This document shows positions 17,005-26,653 of a stretch of 64,000 nucleotides of DNA, piece after piece. The notes beneath the pieces are model-generated. The model was not told where the DNA came from and did no database searches. It saw only the letters and a list, made by a program, of their open reading frames with translations. The stretch is taken from NCBI RefSeq assembly GCF_022829365.1, contig NZ_JAKSYJ010000119.1:124001-188000 (forward strand). The letters are read 5' to 3'. Position 1 is the first letter of the stretch. Each line of letters begins with the position of its first letter. A program made the position numbers and the translations under genes. Source of the DNA: Methylobacterium sp. J-077 (GTDB lineage: Bacteria; Pseudomonadota; Alphaproteobacteria; Rhizobiales; Beijerinckiaceae).

Positions 17005-18099
17005 GTGAAGATCGCTGTCCTGGCACATCTGAAGTACCCGATCGGCCAGCCCTATGCCGGCGGTCTGGAGATGCACACCCATCTCCTCACCGTGGCGTTG
17101 AAGCGGCACGGGCACGATGTGACCCTGTTCGCCAGCCGCGGCTCCGACCCGGCGCTCGATCCGGTGATGCTGTGCGAGCCGACCGGGGACGCCCTGGCCG
17201 ACCCGGAGCGCGAGGAGGCGATCGACGCGGCCGAGTACGACGCCTACCGGCGGATGATGGAGATGGTCGCGGCCGGCGGCTTCGACCTCGTGCACAACAA
17301 CTCCCTGCACGCCCTGCCGCTGCAGCAGAGCGCCCGGCTCGGCCTGCCCTGGGTGACGGTGCTGCACACGCCGCCCTTCGACGCCCTGGTCGCCGGAGTG
17401 GTCCAGGCCGATCCCGACATGGGTTTCCTGGCGGTGTCACCCTCGCTCGCCCAGGAATGGAGCGCGCTCGTGCCCGGCGCGCAGGTGGTCGATAACGGCG
17501 TCGACCTCTCGACCTTCGCGTATTCCGACATGCCCGACGCTCCGCCCTTCGCGTTCTGGTCGGGCCGGATCGTGCCCGAGAAGGGGCTGCACCTCGCCAT
17601 CGACGCCGCCCGCGCGGCCGGATTGCCGCTGCACTTCGCGGGTCCGAAGCTCAATCCCGGCTACTGGGCGGCCGAGATCGCCCCGCGGCTCGGGCCGGAC
17701 CTGACCCATCTCGGCCATCTCTCGCACCGGGACCTCGCGCACCATCTCGGCCGCGCCCGGGTGGCGATCGTCTCGCCGCGCTGGGAGGAGCCCTTCGGCC
17801 TCGTGGTCGCGGAGGCGCTGGCCTGCGGCACGCCGGTGGCCGCCTTCCGCCGGGGCGCGATGCCCGACATCCTCGACGCCCAGTGCGGCCGCCTCGCCCG
17901 GCCGGACGATTCGCAGGATCTCGCGAAGGCGATCCGCGAGGCCGCCGACTTGTCGCGCCGGGCCTGCCACGACCGGGCCGAGGCGCTCTACGATGCCGCC
18001 GCCATGACCGAGCGCTACCTCGAAACCTACGATGCCGTGATGGCGCGCTGCGCCGAGCGGGCACGGCCGACGCTGCGGGTGGCCGGGGGACGGGCCTAA
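17005..18099 (+). CDS. Glycosyltransferase family 4
   Basis: A 364-residue retaining glycosyltransferase with GT-B fold. Seen: the N-terminal glycine-rich loop YAGGLEMHTHLLTVAL (residues 17-32), GFDLVHNN, VDNGVDLSTF, FWSGRIVPEKGLHLAIDAA at the start of the C-terminal domain and the donor-binding SPRWEEPFGLVVAEALACGTPV with the E-x7-E motif near 265. The start is a GTG. First of three same-strand glycosyltransferase genes, separated from the second by 266 bases with a palindromic repeat. The acceptor is unknown; an envelope or secreted glycoconjugate is likely. Confidence 0.9.
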   Translation: MKIAVLAHLKYPIGQPYAGGLEMHTHLLTVALKRHGHDVTLFASRGSDPALDPVMLCEPTGDALADPEREEAIDAAEYDAYRRMMEMVAAGGFDLVHNNSLHALPLQQSARLGLPWVTVLHTPPFDALVAGVVQADPDMGFLAVSPSLAQEWSALVPGAQVVDNGVDLSTFAYSDMPDAPPFAFWSGRIVPEKGLHLAIDAARAAGLPLHFAGPKLNPGYWAAEIAPRLGPDLTHLGHLSHRDLAHHLGRARVAIVSPRWEEPFGLVVAEALACGTPVAAFRRGAMPDILDAQCGRLARPDDSQDLAKAIREAADLSRRACHDRAEALYDAAAMTERYLETYDAVMARCAERARPTLRVAGGRA

Positions 18100-18167
18100 A
18101 CGAAAGCAGTGCGGACCGCTCTCCCGGCAGGGCGAGTGGCTTTACACCTTTCGGGACAAGGCGCGGG

Positions 18168-18193
18168 TCCCCTCTCCCGTGCGGGAGATGGGG
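18168..18193. repeat. Family A palindrome, copy 2
   Basis: CCCCTCTCCCG, TG, CGGGAGATGGGG. The only copy in the window lying between two genes in the same direction. The remainder of the 18100-18365 spacer holds no gene that I can support. Confidence 0.7.
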
Positions 18194-18365
18194 CTTGTCG
18201 CGGCCTGAACGAAGCGGCGTGGAGGCATCATACCGCCTACGGAAGCTTAGGGACGCGCCCGGCCTGCGAACGTGGGCCCCTCGTATCTGCGGGGACCGCA
18301 CCTTTGCGAAAAAAGGACATGCGCCGCGTCATGCGTTCGCGACGATGAGGTTGGGAAGAACCGCC

Positions 18366-19460
18366 ATGACCCTCGCTACCGCAGCCCCGGTCGTCCGGCC
18401 CTGCGTCGTCTGCATCCCCGCGCGCAACGAGGCGGAGCGGCTGCCGCTGCTGCTCGCCTCCCTGGCCCGGCAGGAGGGCTTTTCGGCCGAGGCACCACTG
18501 CGGGTGGTGGTGCTGGCCAACAACTGCACCGACGGCACCGTGCCGGCGATCCGCGCCCTGGAAGAGTCGGGCGCGCTCGCGAGCGTCAGGCTGCGGGTGA
18601 TCGAGGCCGCGCTGACGGGCGCCGAGGCCCATGTCGGCACCGCCCGGCGCATGGCGCTGGACGCGGGCGCCGACTGGCTCGACGCCGAGGCCGGCCCGGA
18701 CGGGATCCTGCTCACCACCGACGCCGACGCCCGCCTGCCGGCCGATTGGATCGCTGCGAACCTGGCGGCTCTGCGCGGCGCGGACGTGGTCGGCGGCCGC
18801 CTGGAGATCGACGACGACGGCGCCGCCGATCCGCGGCTCGCCGACCTGCACGCGCGGATCGAGCGCTACTGGGAAGGCGTGCGACGCCTGGAGGACATCC
18901 TCGACCCGCCGCCGCACGACCCGGCCCCGCGCCACGGCGACCATACCGGCGCGAGTTTCGCCGTCCCGGTGGCGCTCTATCGTGCGGTCGGTGGGCTGCC
19001 GCCCCTGCCCTGCGGCGAGGACAACGCCCTGGTCGGTCTGCTGTGCGCGCGCGGCGCCCGCCTGCGCCACAGCCCGGACGTGCGCGTGATGGTCTCGGCC
19101 CGCCACCAGGGCCGGGTCTCCGGCGGCATGGCCACCGAGATGGCCCGCCGCGCCCGGGTGCTGGCCGGCGAGCCCTACCTGCTCCCCGAGGCCGCCCATT
19201 GGCAGGCCCTGGTCCTGCGCCGGGCCGCCCTGCGCCGGGCGTTCGCCCTCGCCGGACCGGCCCGGGCCGAGGCCTGCGCGCGGCTCGGGCTCGGTGCCGG
19301 GGAGCTGGCCGCCCTGGGCGATTGCCCCAACGACATCGCCTTCGTGGAGCGTGCCGACCGCCTCCTCGAATCGCGCGCTCCGCCGGCCCGGGAATGCCCC
19401 CTCGACCGGGCGCTCGCCGAGCTCGACGCCCTCGCCCTGTCCCTGCGGGCGGCGGCGTGA
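18366..19460 (+). CDS. Glycosyltransferase family 2
   Basis: A 364-residue GT-A glycosyltransferase. Seen: VVCIPARNEAERLPLLLASL (residues 14-33), NNCTDGT, the metal/nucleotide motif LTTDADARLPADWI near residue 117 (DAD), TGASFAVPVALYRAVGGLP and a ED pair (GEDNALVG). The start at 18366 has GGAAGAA upstream. It is coupled to the next gene by a GTGA overlap. Substrate unknown. Confidence 0.9.
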   Translation: MTLATAAPVVRPCVVCIPARNEAERLPLLLASLARQEGFSAEAPLRVVVLANNCTDGTVPAIRALEESGALASVRLRVIEAALTGAEAHVGTARRMALDAGADWLDAEAGPDGILLTTDADARLPADWIAANLAALRGADVVGGRLEIDDDGAADPRLADLHARIERYWEGVRRLEDILDPPPHDPAPRHGDHTGASFAVPVALYRAVGGLPPLPCGEDNALVGLLCARGARLRHSPDVRVMVSARHQGRVSGGMATEMARRARVLAGEPYLLPEAAHWQALVLRRAALRRAFALAGPARAEACARLGLGAGELAALGDCPNDIAFVERADRLLESRAPPARECPLDRALAELDALALSLRAAA

Positions 19461-20500
19461 CCCGCGGAATCGGCTGGTACGTCCACCACCAGGGCGCCGG
19501 CCATCTCCAGCGCGCCCGCGCGGTCGCGGCCGCCCTGCCCCGGCCGTGCACGCTGATCGGCACCCTGGCGGAGTTCGATACGAGCGGCCTCGACGTGCTC
19601 GACCTGCCCGACGACCGGCCCCTCGGTGGATCGGCGTTCGACGGGCGGGACGGCGAGGCGGAGCGGCCGGAGGCGCTGCACTACGCCCCCCTGAACCATC
19701 CCGGCGTGCGCGCCCGGATGGCGCGCATCGCCGAATGGATCGGGCGGACCGACCCGGCGCTGATCGTGGTCGACGTGTCGGTGGAGATCGCCCTGCTGGC
19801 GCGGCTGCTGTCGGTCCCGACCCTGGTGGTGCGCCTCGCCGGGACCCGGACCGACCGGCCGCATTGCGAGGCTTTCCGCAGCGCGACGCGGCTGCTCGCG
19901 CCGTTCCCCGAAGCCCTCGACGGTGCCGGCGTGCCGGACTGGGTCCGGGCCAAGACGCTGTATGCGGGCTTCCTGGGCGCCCCGGCGCAGATTGCCGCGG
20001 CGGCGAGCGACGAGATTCTCGTGGTGTTCGGCCGCGGCGGCGCGGGGGGCGACCTGGCGGAGCTCACCACGGCGGCCCGCGCCGTGCCCGCGCGATCCTG
20101 GCACGTCCTCGGCCCCGTCTCGGGCACCGGCGCAGTCCCGAATAACCTGCACCTGCACGGGTGGGTCGACGATGTCGAGGCGCGGGTCGCCCGGGCGGCC
20201 CTGCTGGTCGGCGGCGGCGGCGACGGGCTGATGGCGCTCGCCGCGGGCCAAGCCAAGCGGTTCCTGTGCCTGCCCGAGGAACGGGCCTACGGCGAGCAGA
20301 CCGAGAAGGCCGAGGCGTTGCGAAAGCTCGGAGCCGCGGTCGTGCATCCGGGCTGGCCCAGCGCCGAGGCCTGGCCCGGGCTGGTGCGCGCCGGACTGGC
20401 CCTCGACCCTTCGGTCATCGGCAGCCTGCACAGGCCGAGCGCGGTCCAGGATTGCGCGGCGGCGATCGAGGGGCTGGTTCGGCAGATCGGACGCACCTGA
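19457..20500 (+). CDS. MurG-like (GT28-type) glycosyltransferase
   Basis: A 347-residue protein beginning (GTG) with a GT-B N-terminus GWYVHHQGAGHLQRARAVAAAL, which has the H-x-G-x-G-H-x-x-R signature of the MurG/MGT group. ILVVFGRGGAGGDL starts the C-terminal domain and LLVGGGGDGLMALAAGQAKRFLCLPEE is the donor-binding region. It overlaps the stop of the GT2 gene, so the two are co-translated. It is not MurG itself: overall sequence and context (no mur/fts genes) differ. Presumably adds a sugar to the same glycan as its neighbours. Confidence 0.8.
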   Translation: MTRGIGWYVHHQGAGHLQRARAVAAALPRPCTLIGTLAEFDTSGLDVLDLPDDRPLGGSAFDGRDGEAERPEALHYAPLNHPGVRARMARIAEWIGRTDPALIVVDVSVEIALLARLLSVPTLVVRLAGTRTDRPHCEAFRSATRLLAPFPEALDGAGVPDWVRAKTLYAGFLGAPAQIAAAASDEILVVFGRGGAGGDLAELTTAARAVPARSWHVLGPVSGTGAVPNNLHLHGWVDDVEARVARAALLVGGGGDGLMALAAGQAKRFLCLPEERAYGEQTEKAEALRKLGAAVVHPGWPSAEAWPGLVRAGLALDPSVIGSLHRPSAVQDCAAAIEGLVRQIGRT

Positions 20501-20546
20501 GCCGCGGCCGTTTCCAAAGACATCGCTCCGTCGATCATCTCACCCC

Positions 20547-20636
20547 GTCATCGCGAGCGCAGCGAAGCGACCCAGAGTGGCGGGCGATCCCAGACCATAG
20601 TGGGTCGCTCGGTTGCTTCGCTGCGCTCGCGATGAC
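20547..20636. repeat. Interspersed inverted repeat (family B), copy 2
   Basis: Arms GTCATCGCGAGCGCAGCGAA and TTCGCTGCGCTCGCGATGAC, inverses of each other with a 50-base centre that is itself partly palindromic (TCCCAGACCATAGTGGG). It lies between the GT operon and the MerR gene. Confidence 0.85.
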
Positions 20637-20734
20637 GGAGAGGGCCGACAATCTTCCGGCGCCGCGCCCTCCGATCCGGAGCCGCGCAAACCGGCCTTGA
20701 CCCTCCACGCGGTGGAACCCGTAATCGAGTCGCC

Positions 20735-21667
20735 ATGGGAGCGAAGACGTACACGATCGGTGATCTGGCGCGCCTCTCCGGGCAACCGGTGCGGCGGATC
20801 CGGTTCTACTCGGACAAGGGCCTGCTGCCGCCGACCCTGCGCTCTGCGTCGAACTACAGGATCTACACCGACGCGGACATCGCCAAGCTCGACCTCATCC
20901 ACGCGCTGCGCGAGGCCGGGGTCGGGCTCGACACGATCGGGCGGTTGCTGGCGCGTCGCCTGTCGCTGCACGACGTGCTGCGGACCCGCCTGGAGATCCT
21001 CGAAGCCGAGATCGCAGCCAAGCACCGCGTGGCCGCGATCCTTCGTGTCACGCTTCGCCTCCCAAACCCTGCCGATGATGATCTGAGGAGGATTTGGACC
21101 ATGAGCAACCTGAGCAATCAGCAGATGAAGGCCCTGGCCGAGCAATTCGTCGACGCCATCGCGTCGGGCACGGCGCTCGACGGGCCGTGGCGGCGGCAGG
21201 TCCTGGCCTTGAGCGTGCCGGAACTGCCGGAGAACCCCACCCCGGTACAGATCGCCGCCTGGGACGAACTCTCGCGCCTGCTGGCGGATCCGAGTTTCGT
21301 CCGCGAGGTGCAGGAGGCGACCAAGGCGTTCTGGACGGACGCGCTGGATCCCGAGGTCTATCAGACGGCTTCCCGCAGGGCCTACGAGCAGGCGGCCGAC
21401 GCAGCCGCGCGGGATCTGTCACCGCAGGGCCCCGAGGCCCAGGCCATCGCGCGCGCCTGGCTCGCGGACTCGGCCCGCGCCCTCGGACGAACACCCGACA
21501 ACGCATTCCGGGATTGGCATATCGCGCAATACGAGCGGAATGCCGGGCGTGTCGGCCGATACCGCGAGCTTCTGGGCGCCCTGGGCAAGGACTTTCCCAT
21601 CGCCGTCGACCGCACGGTCTGGCGCTGGCTGAACGATGCCCTCAAGGGCCTTCAGATCGCGCGCTGA
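20735..21667 (+). CDS. MerR-family transcriptional regulator
   Basis: A 310-residue regulator. The N-terminal winged helix is clear: YTIGDLARLSGQPVRRIRFYSDKGLLPPTLR (residues 6-36), then NYRIYTDADIAKLDLI and the dimerisation helix (about 75-110). The C-terminal half (about 125-310), rich in W and in helices (LSNQQMKALAEQFVDAIASG), is an effector domain of the type I know as TipAS-like or uncharacterised. The effector is unknown. Single gene; it could act on the RND pump 1.4 kb downstream, but nothing seen in the DNA proves this. Confidence 0.9.
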   Translation: MGAKTYTIGDLARLSGQPVRRIRFYSDKGLLPPTLRSASNYRIYTDADIAKLDLIHALREAGVGLDTIGRLLARRLSLHDVLRTRLEILEAEIAAKHRVAAILRVTLRLPNPADDDLRRIWTMSNLSNQQMKALAEQFVDAIASGTALDGPWRRQVLALSVPELPENPTPVQIAAWDELSRLLADPSFVREVQEATKAFWTDALDPEVYQTASRRAYEQAADAAARDLSPQGPEAQAIARAWLADSARALGRTPDNAFRDWHIAQYERNAGRVGRYRELLGALGKDFPIAVDRTVWRWLNDALKGLQIAR

Positions 21668-21686
21668 TCCTCGCCAAACCTGCATG

Positions 21687-21718
21687 AAAAAAGGCGCCCG
21701 TCATCGAAGACGGACGCC
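21687..21718 (-). terminator. Rho-independent terminator of the 60-residue gene
   Basis: On the minus strand GGCGTCCGTC, loop TTCGAT, GACGGGCGCC and then TTTTTT. It is 32 bases downstream of the stop of the small gene at 21750 and confirms that this short frame is transcribed leftward. Confidence 0.85.
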
Positions 21719-21749
21719 GACCGGTCTCTTCGCGATGGCGAAGATTGTC

Positions 21750-21932
21750 TTAAGAAATCAGGTTCAGCTTGGCTGCTTCGAGCCCGCTGGCGCGGATCGT
21801 GTCCGGCAGGGCCGAGAAGTCGCGATACCCGGCCTCGCGGGCCATGGCGTCGAGAGCCGTCTGCTCGTCGTCGGCCGCGCCGGTCCAGAGGACGGCACCG
21901 CTCTTCACCTGCTTGATCTGAAAGATGCTCAT
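21750..21932 (-). CDS. Small hypothetical protein (60 aa)
   Basis: A compact soluble protein starting MSIFQIKQVKSGAVLWTGAADDE, with an alternating beta-like first third and an amphipathic helix (TALDAMAREAGYRDFSALPD). GGGGAAC precedes the ATG and a strong terminator follows the stop, both supporting a real gene. No family recognised. Divergent from the RND adaptor gene. Confidence 0.65.
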   Translation of the reverse strand: MSIFQIKQVKSGAVLWTGAADDEQTALDAMAREAGYRDFSALPDTIRASGLEAAKLNLIS

Positions 21933-22109
21933 TGACCGTTCCCCGGTGGCGCGAAGACCATCATTCTCATAACGGCGTCTTGGACAGACGGTTGCAGGTC
22001 GAAGAGCCTAAAACGGGGCTGTTTTCATCGATGCCCGACCTGCGGCCCAGGGTCCGGGGACGGAACCGTGTCGAGCCGCTATGCTGGCGTCAGCGAGGGT
22101 GCCCGCGCC

Positions 22110-23417
22110 ATGAAAACGCCGACCTGCCCAGCGAGGGAGGGGCTGGACCCGTACACAGCCGCCAGCGAGGCCTCCGTTTTGCAGATCTTGTCCGGGCGCG
22201 CGTCCGCTCTCAGCCTCCTGTGCGGGTTGGCGATCCTGGCCGCGGGACCGGCCCGCGCCGTCGAGACCGCCGCGGTTCCCGATGCCGCCGCCATCGCGCC
22301 GGCCGTCACGGTCGTCCCGGCCGAGCGCCGCGAGATCGTGGAGCGCGCCGTGGTCACCGGCACGCTGGTCCCCCGGGACGAGATCCTGGTCGCCCCGGAG
22401 ATCGAGGGCGTCCGCATCACCGAATTGCTGGTCGAGGAGGGCGATCGCGTGACCAAGGGCCAGGTGCTCGCGCGCCTGTCCCAGGAGATGATCGTCACCC
22501 AGGAAGCCTCGAACGTCGCGGCCATCGCCCGGGCCGAGGCGGCCATCGTCCAGGCCAGGAGCCAGATCGTCCAGGCCGAGGCCGCCAACGTCGAGGCCAA
22601 GCAATCGCTGGAGCGCGCCCAGTCGCTCGCCAAGACCGGCAACGCCACCGCGGCCGTGCTGGAGCAGCGCGTCTCGGCGGCGCAGGGCGCCGAAGGCCGT
22701 CTGGCCGCCGCCAAGGGCGGCCTGCAATCGGCCCAGGCCGACCTCGCCACCGCGCGGGCGGCCGGGTCCGAGATCGCCCTGCGCCGCGCCCGCACCGACA
22801 TCCGCGCCCCCGAGGCCGGCATCGTCAACCGCCGCACCGCCCGGGTCGGCGCCTCGGTCACGTCCGCCGGGGAACCGCTGTTCCGGCTGATCGCCCGCGG
22901 CGAGATCGAGCTGGAGGGCGAGGTGCCGGAGACGTCGCTCGCCCGCATCGCGGTCGGTGACCCGGCGATCCTCGATCTCGACGACGGCCGCCAGCTGCGC
23001 GGCAAGGTCCGCCGCGTCTACCCGGAGGTCGACCGGGCGACCCGGCTCGGCAAGGTCCGCATCCGCCTCACCGACGATCCGGCCCTGCGCATCGGCGCCT
23101 TCGCCCGCGGCACCGTCGAGGTGGCGCGCCGGGAGGGCATCGCGGTCCCGGTCTCCAGCCTGCTCTACGCGGCGGACGGTCGGGCCAGCGTGCTGGTCGC
23201 CAAGGACGGGCGGGTCGAGGCGCGCCCCGTCACATCGGGGCTCTCGTCCGAGGGCTATACGGAACTCCGCTCGGGGGTCGCGGCCGGCGAGAGCGTCGTG
23301 GCCCGGGCCGGCAGCTTCCTGCGCGACGGCGACCGCGTGCGGGCCGTCGCCGCGCCCGCGAGCACGCTCATGAGCGCCCCCGCGAGCCCGCCCATGGCCG
23401 ACGCGGCCCCGCGGTAG
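22110..23417 (+). CDS. RND efflux periplasmic adaptor (membrane fusion protein)
   Basis: A 435-residue HlyD/AcrA-type adaptor. It has an export signal (about residues 25-50, SALSLLCGLAILAAGPARAVE), a barrel-sandwich/lipoyl part (VLVPRDEILVAPEIEGVRITELLVEEGDRVTKGQ), a long alpha-hairpin coiled coil (about 125-215, many A/E/Q repeats) and beta-barrel and membrane-proximal domains. It links the inner-membrane pump encoded 9 bases downstream to an outer-membrane channel, which is not encoded nearby. The ATG at 22110 is chosen for GAGGG upstream; alternative starts remain possible. Confidence 0.92.
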   Translation: MKTPTCPAREGLDPYTAASEASVLQILSGRASALSLLCGLAILAAGPARAVETAAVPDAAAIAPAVTVVPAERREIVERAVVTGTLVPRDEILVAPEIEGVRITELLVEEGDRVTKGQVLARLSQEMIVTQEASNVAAIARAEAAIVQARSQIVQAEAANVEAKQSLERAQSLAKTGNATAAVLEQRVSAAQGAEGRLAAAKGGLQSAQADLATARAAGSEIALRRARTDIRAPEAGIVNRRTARVGASVTSAGEPLFRLIARGEIELEGEVPETSLARIAVGDPAILDLDDGRQLRGKVRRVYPEVDRATRLGKVRIRLTDDPALRIGAFARGTVEVARREGIAVPVSSLLYAADGRASVLVAKDGRVEARPVTSGLSSEGYTELRSGVAAGESVVARAGSFLRDGDRVRAVAAPASTLMSAPASPPMADAAPR

Positions 23418-23426
23418 GACAAAGCC

Positions 23427-26400
23427 ATGCGCCTCAACGTCTCCGCCTGGGCGATCCGGAAGCCGCTGCCCTCGGTGGTGTTGTTCCTGGTCCTGATGAT
23501 CCTCGGGCTGGTGAGCTTCCGCGCCCTGCCGATCACCCGGTTTCCGAACATCGACATCCCGATCGTCTCGGTGACGATCACCCAGTCGGGCGCGGCACCG
23601 GCCGAGTTGCAGACCCAGGTCACCAAGTGGGTCGAGGATTCGATCGCCGGGGTGAAGGGCGTCAAGCACATCCTGTCGACCATCACCGAGGGCATCTCGA
23701 CCACGACGATCGAGTTCCGTCTGGAGGTGAACCAGGATCGGGCGACCAACGACGTCAAGGACGCCATCGCCAAGATCCGTCAGAACCTGCCGCGCACCAT
23801 CGACGAGCCGATCGTCTCCCGGGTCGAGATCGCCGGGCTGCCGATCATGATCTACGGCGCCTCCGCGCCAGCGATGACGCCCGAGGACCTGTCGTGGTTC
23901 GTGGACGACGTGGTCGCCCGGGGCCTGCAGAGCGTGAAGGGCGTCGGCGGCGTCGAGCGCCTGGGCGGCGTCGCCCGGGAAATCCGCGTCACCCTGAAGC
24001 CCGACCGCTTGCTGGCGCTCGGCATCACCGCCGCGGACGTGAACCGGCAATTGCGCCTGACCTCCGCCGACATGGCCGGCGGACGCGGCGAGGTCGGCGG
24101 CCAGGAGCAGTCGATCCGGGCTCTCGCCGCCTCGGCGAGCCTCGACACCCTGGCCCAGACCTCGATCGTGGTGCCGGGCAACCGCAAGGTCCGGCTCGAC
24201 GAGCTGGCGACCCTGTCGGACACCGCCGAGGAGCCGCGCACCTTCGCGCGCTTCAACGGCGAGCCGGTGGTGGCCTTCGCGGTCTCCCGGGCGAGCGGCG
24301 CCAGCGACGCCGACGTCTCGGTGGGGGTCGCCAAGAAGATCGCGGCGCTCCACGCGGCCAATCCGGACGTGCGCTTCGACCTGATCGACACCAGCGTCGT
24401 CAACACGATCGGCAATTACCACTCGGCCATGATGGGCCTGATCGAGGGCGCGGCGCTCGCGGTCGTCGTTGTGCTGCTGTTCCTGCGCGACTGGCGCGCG
24501 ACGCTGATCGCCGCCGTGGCGCTGCCGCTCTCGGTGCTGCCGACCTTCTGGGTGATGAGCGTTTTGGGCTTCTCGCTCAACGCCGTGAGCCTGCTGGCGA
24601 TCACGCTCGTCACCGGCATCCTGGTGGACGACGCGATCGTGGAGATCGAGAACATCGTCCGGCACATGCGGATGGGCAAATCGCCCTACCGCGCCTCGCT
24701 GGAGGCCGCCGACGAGATCGGGCTCGCGGTCATCGCCATCACGGCGACGATCATGGCGATCTTCTCGCCGGTCTCGTTCATGGGCGGCATCGCCGGCCAG
24801 TATTTCAAGCAGTTCGGCCTGACCATCGCGGCCGCCGTGTTCATGTCGCTGCTGGTGGCGCGGCTGATCACGCCGCTGCTCGCGGCCTATTTCCTGCGCG
24901 ACCACGGCCCCGACCACACCCGGGACGGGTTCGTGATGCGCGGCTACACGCGGCTGGTCGCGTGGTCGGTCCGGCACAAGTTCATCACGCTGATCCTCGG
25001 CATCGCGTGCTTTGCCGCCTCGATCGCCTCCACGGGCCTGCTGCCCGCGGGCTTCCTGCCGGCGGAGGACCAGGCGCGCACCCTGTTCGTGCTGGAGCTG
25101 CCCCCGGGCGCCCGGCTGCCGGATACCGTGAAGCTCAGCGACGCGATCGAGCAGAAGATCCGGGCGCTGCCCGAGGTGAAGAGCGTGTTCGTCGACGGCG
25201 GCCGGCAATTGCCCGGCAAGAAGGAGGTGCGGCTCGCGACGCTGACCATCAACCTCACGCCGAAGAACACCCGCGCGCGCACCCAGAAGCAGGTCGACGC
25301 GGAGGTCGCCGCGATCCTGCGCGAGGAGCCCGACATCCGGTTCTGGGCCCTGCGCGAGAGCGGCCAGCGCGACATGGCGCTGATTATCGCCGGCCCCGAC
25401 AAGGCCGTGGTGGCCGACGTGGCGGCCAAGCTCCAGCGCGAGGCGGCCGAGATCCCGCACCTCGTCAACGTCATGTCGACGGCGCCGCTGGACCGGACCG
25501 AGATCCGCATCCGCCCCAAGCCCGGGGTCGCGGCCGATCTCGGCGTCTCCACCGACACGATCGCCGAGACCGTCCGGGTCGGGACGATCGGCGACATCGG
25601 CATGAATCTGGCCAAGTTCAACGCCACCGACCGGCAGGTGCCGATCCGGGTGCAGTTGCCCGAAAGCCTGCGCGGCCGGCTCTCCGAACTCGAGACCCTG
25701 AAGGTCCCGGTGAAGGGCGGCGCCGCCGTCCCGCTGGCGACGGTGGCCGATATCAGCCTCGGCCAGGGCCCCACGGGCATCGACCGCTACGACCGCTCGG
25801 TGCGCGTCGCCATCGAGGGCGACATGCAGGGCACCGACGCCCTCGGCGAGTTGATCAAGCAGGTGATGAATCTGCCCACCGCCAAGAACCTGCCGCCGGG
25901 CGTGACGATCAGCCAGACCGGCGACGCCGAGGTGATGGGCGAGGTGTTCGAGGGCTTCGCGCTGGCCATGGGCGCCGGCCTGATGATGGTGTTCGGCGTG
26001 CTGATCCTGCTGTTCGGCAACTTCCTCCAGCCGCTCACCATCCTGTTCTCGCTGCCGCTCTCGATCGGCGGCGCGATCCTGGCCCTGCTGATCTGCCACA
26101 TGCCGATCTCGATGCCGGTGGTGATCGGCATCCTGATGCTGATGGGCGTGGTGACCAAGAACGCGATCATGCTGGTCGACTTCGCCGTCGAGCAGATCCG
26201 CGCCGGAGTCGACCGCACCACCGCCATCGTCGATGCCGGCCGCAAGCGCGCCCGCCCGATCGTGATGACCACCATCGCCATGGCCGCCGGCATGGTGCCG
26301 TCCGCGCTGGCGTTCGGCATCGGCGGCGAGTTCCGCGCCCCGATGGCGGTGGCGGTGATCGGCGGCCTGCTCGTCTCGACCGTGCTGTCGCTGGTGTTCG

Positions 26401-26567
26401 TGCCGGCGATCTTCGTGCTGATGGACGACCTCTCGCGCCTGCTCGGGCGGCTGTTCGGCCGCTTCGTCGGCGAGCGCGACGACCCGCAGGACGAGCCGGG
26501 CTTCAGCGAGGCGCGTCATCCGGCCAATGACGGCCGGGCGCTGCCGCCGCGGATCGCCGCGGAATAG
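23427..26567 (+). CDS. RND efflux transporter permease (HAE1-type)
   Basis: A 1046-residue inner-membrane pump with the twelve-helix AcrB/MdtB pattern: TM1 (residues about 12-30), large periplasmic loop, helices 2-6 from about 340 to 475, TM7 near 525, second loop, and helices 8-12 from about 850 to 1010. Proton-relay residues are present: GILVDDAIVEIENIV (Asp pair near 402) in TM4 and GVVTKNAIMLVDFA (Lys near 911) in TM10. It exports drugs or other small molecules using the proton gradient with the adaptor upstream. Substrate cannot be inferred. Confidence 0.95.
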   Translation: MRLNVSAWAIRKPLPSVVLFLVLMILGLVSFRALPITRFPNIDIPIVSVTITQSGAAPAELQTQVTKWVEDSIAGVKGVKHILSTITEGISTTTIEFRLEVNQDRATNDVKDAIAKIRQNLPRTIDEPIVSRVEIAGLPIMIYGASAPAMTPEDLSWFVDDVVARGLQSVKGVGGVERLGGVAREIRVTLKPDRLLALGITAADVNRQLRLTSADMAGGRGEVGGQEQSIRALAASASLDTLAQTSIVVPGNRKVRLDELATLSDTAEEPRTFARFNGEPVVAFAVSRASGASDADVSVGVAKKIAALHAANPDVRFDLIDTSVVNTIGNYHSAMMGLIEGAALAVVVVLLFLRDWRATLIAAVALPLSVLPTFWVMSVLGFSLNAVSLLAITLVTGILVDDAIVEIENIVRHMRMGKSPYRASLEAADEIGLAVIAITATIMAIFSPVSFMGGIAGQYFKQFGLTIAAAVFMSLLVARLITPLLAAYFLRDHGPDHTRDGFVMRGYTRLVAWSVRHKFITLILGIACFAASIASTGLLPAGFLPAEDQARTLFVLELPPGARLPDTVKLSDAIEQKIRALPEVKSVFVDGGRQLPGKKEVRLATLTINLTPKNTRARTQKQVDAEVAAILREEPDIRFWALRESGQRDMALIIAGPDKAVVADVAAKLQREAAEIPHLVNVMSTAPLDRTEIRIRPKPGVAADLGVSTDTIAETVRVGTIGDIGMNLAKFNATDRQVPIRVQLPESLRGRLSELETLKVPVKGGAAVPLATVADISLGQGPTGIDRYDRSVRVAIEGDMQGTDALGELIKQVMNLPTAKNLPPGVTISQTGDAEVMGEVFEGFALAMGAGLMMVFGVLILLFGNFLQPLTILFSLPLSIGGAILALLICHMPISMPVVIGILMLMGVVTKNAIMLVDFAVEQIRAGVDRTTAIVDAGRKRARPIVMTTIAMAAGMVPSALAFGIGGEFRAPMAVAVIGGLLVSTVLSLVFVPAIFVLMDDLSRLLGRLFGRFVGERDDPQDEPGFSEARHPANDGRALPPRIAAE

Positions 26568-26653
26568 GTTTTTCAGCAGGCGCCGCCGCATTGCGCACGG
26601 CCCCGCGATGGGCTGTGACTCCCGCCGACGAATCAACGGGGAATCGAAAAACG

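Noticed and set aside
22008..26636. A 1542-residue open frame antisense to the RND operon
   Set aside because: It is the complement of two clearly real genes; its D/H/R/G-rich composition is the usual shadow in high-GC DNA.
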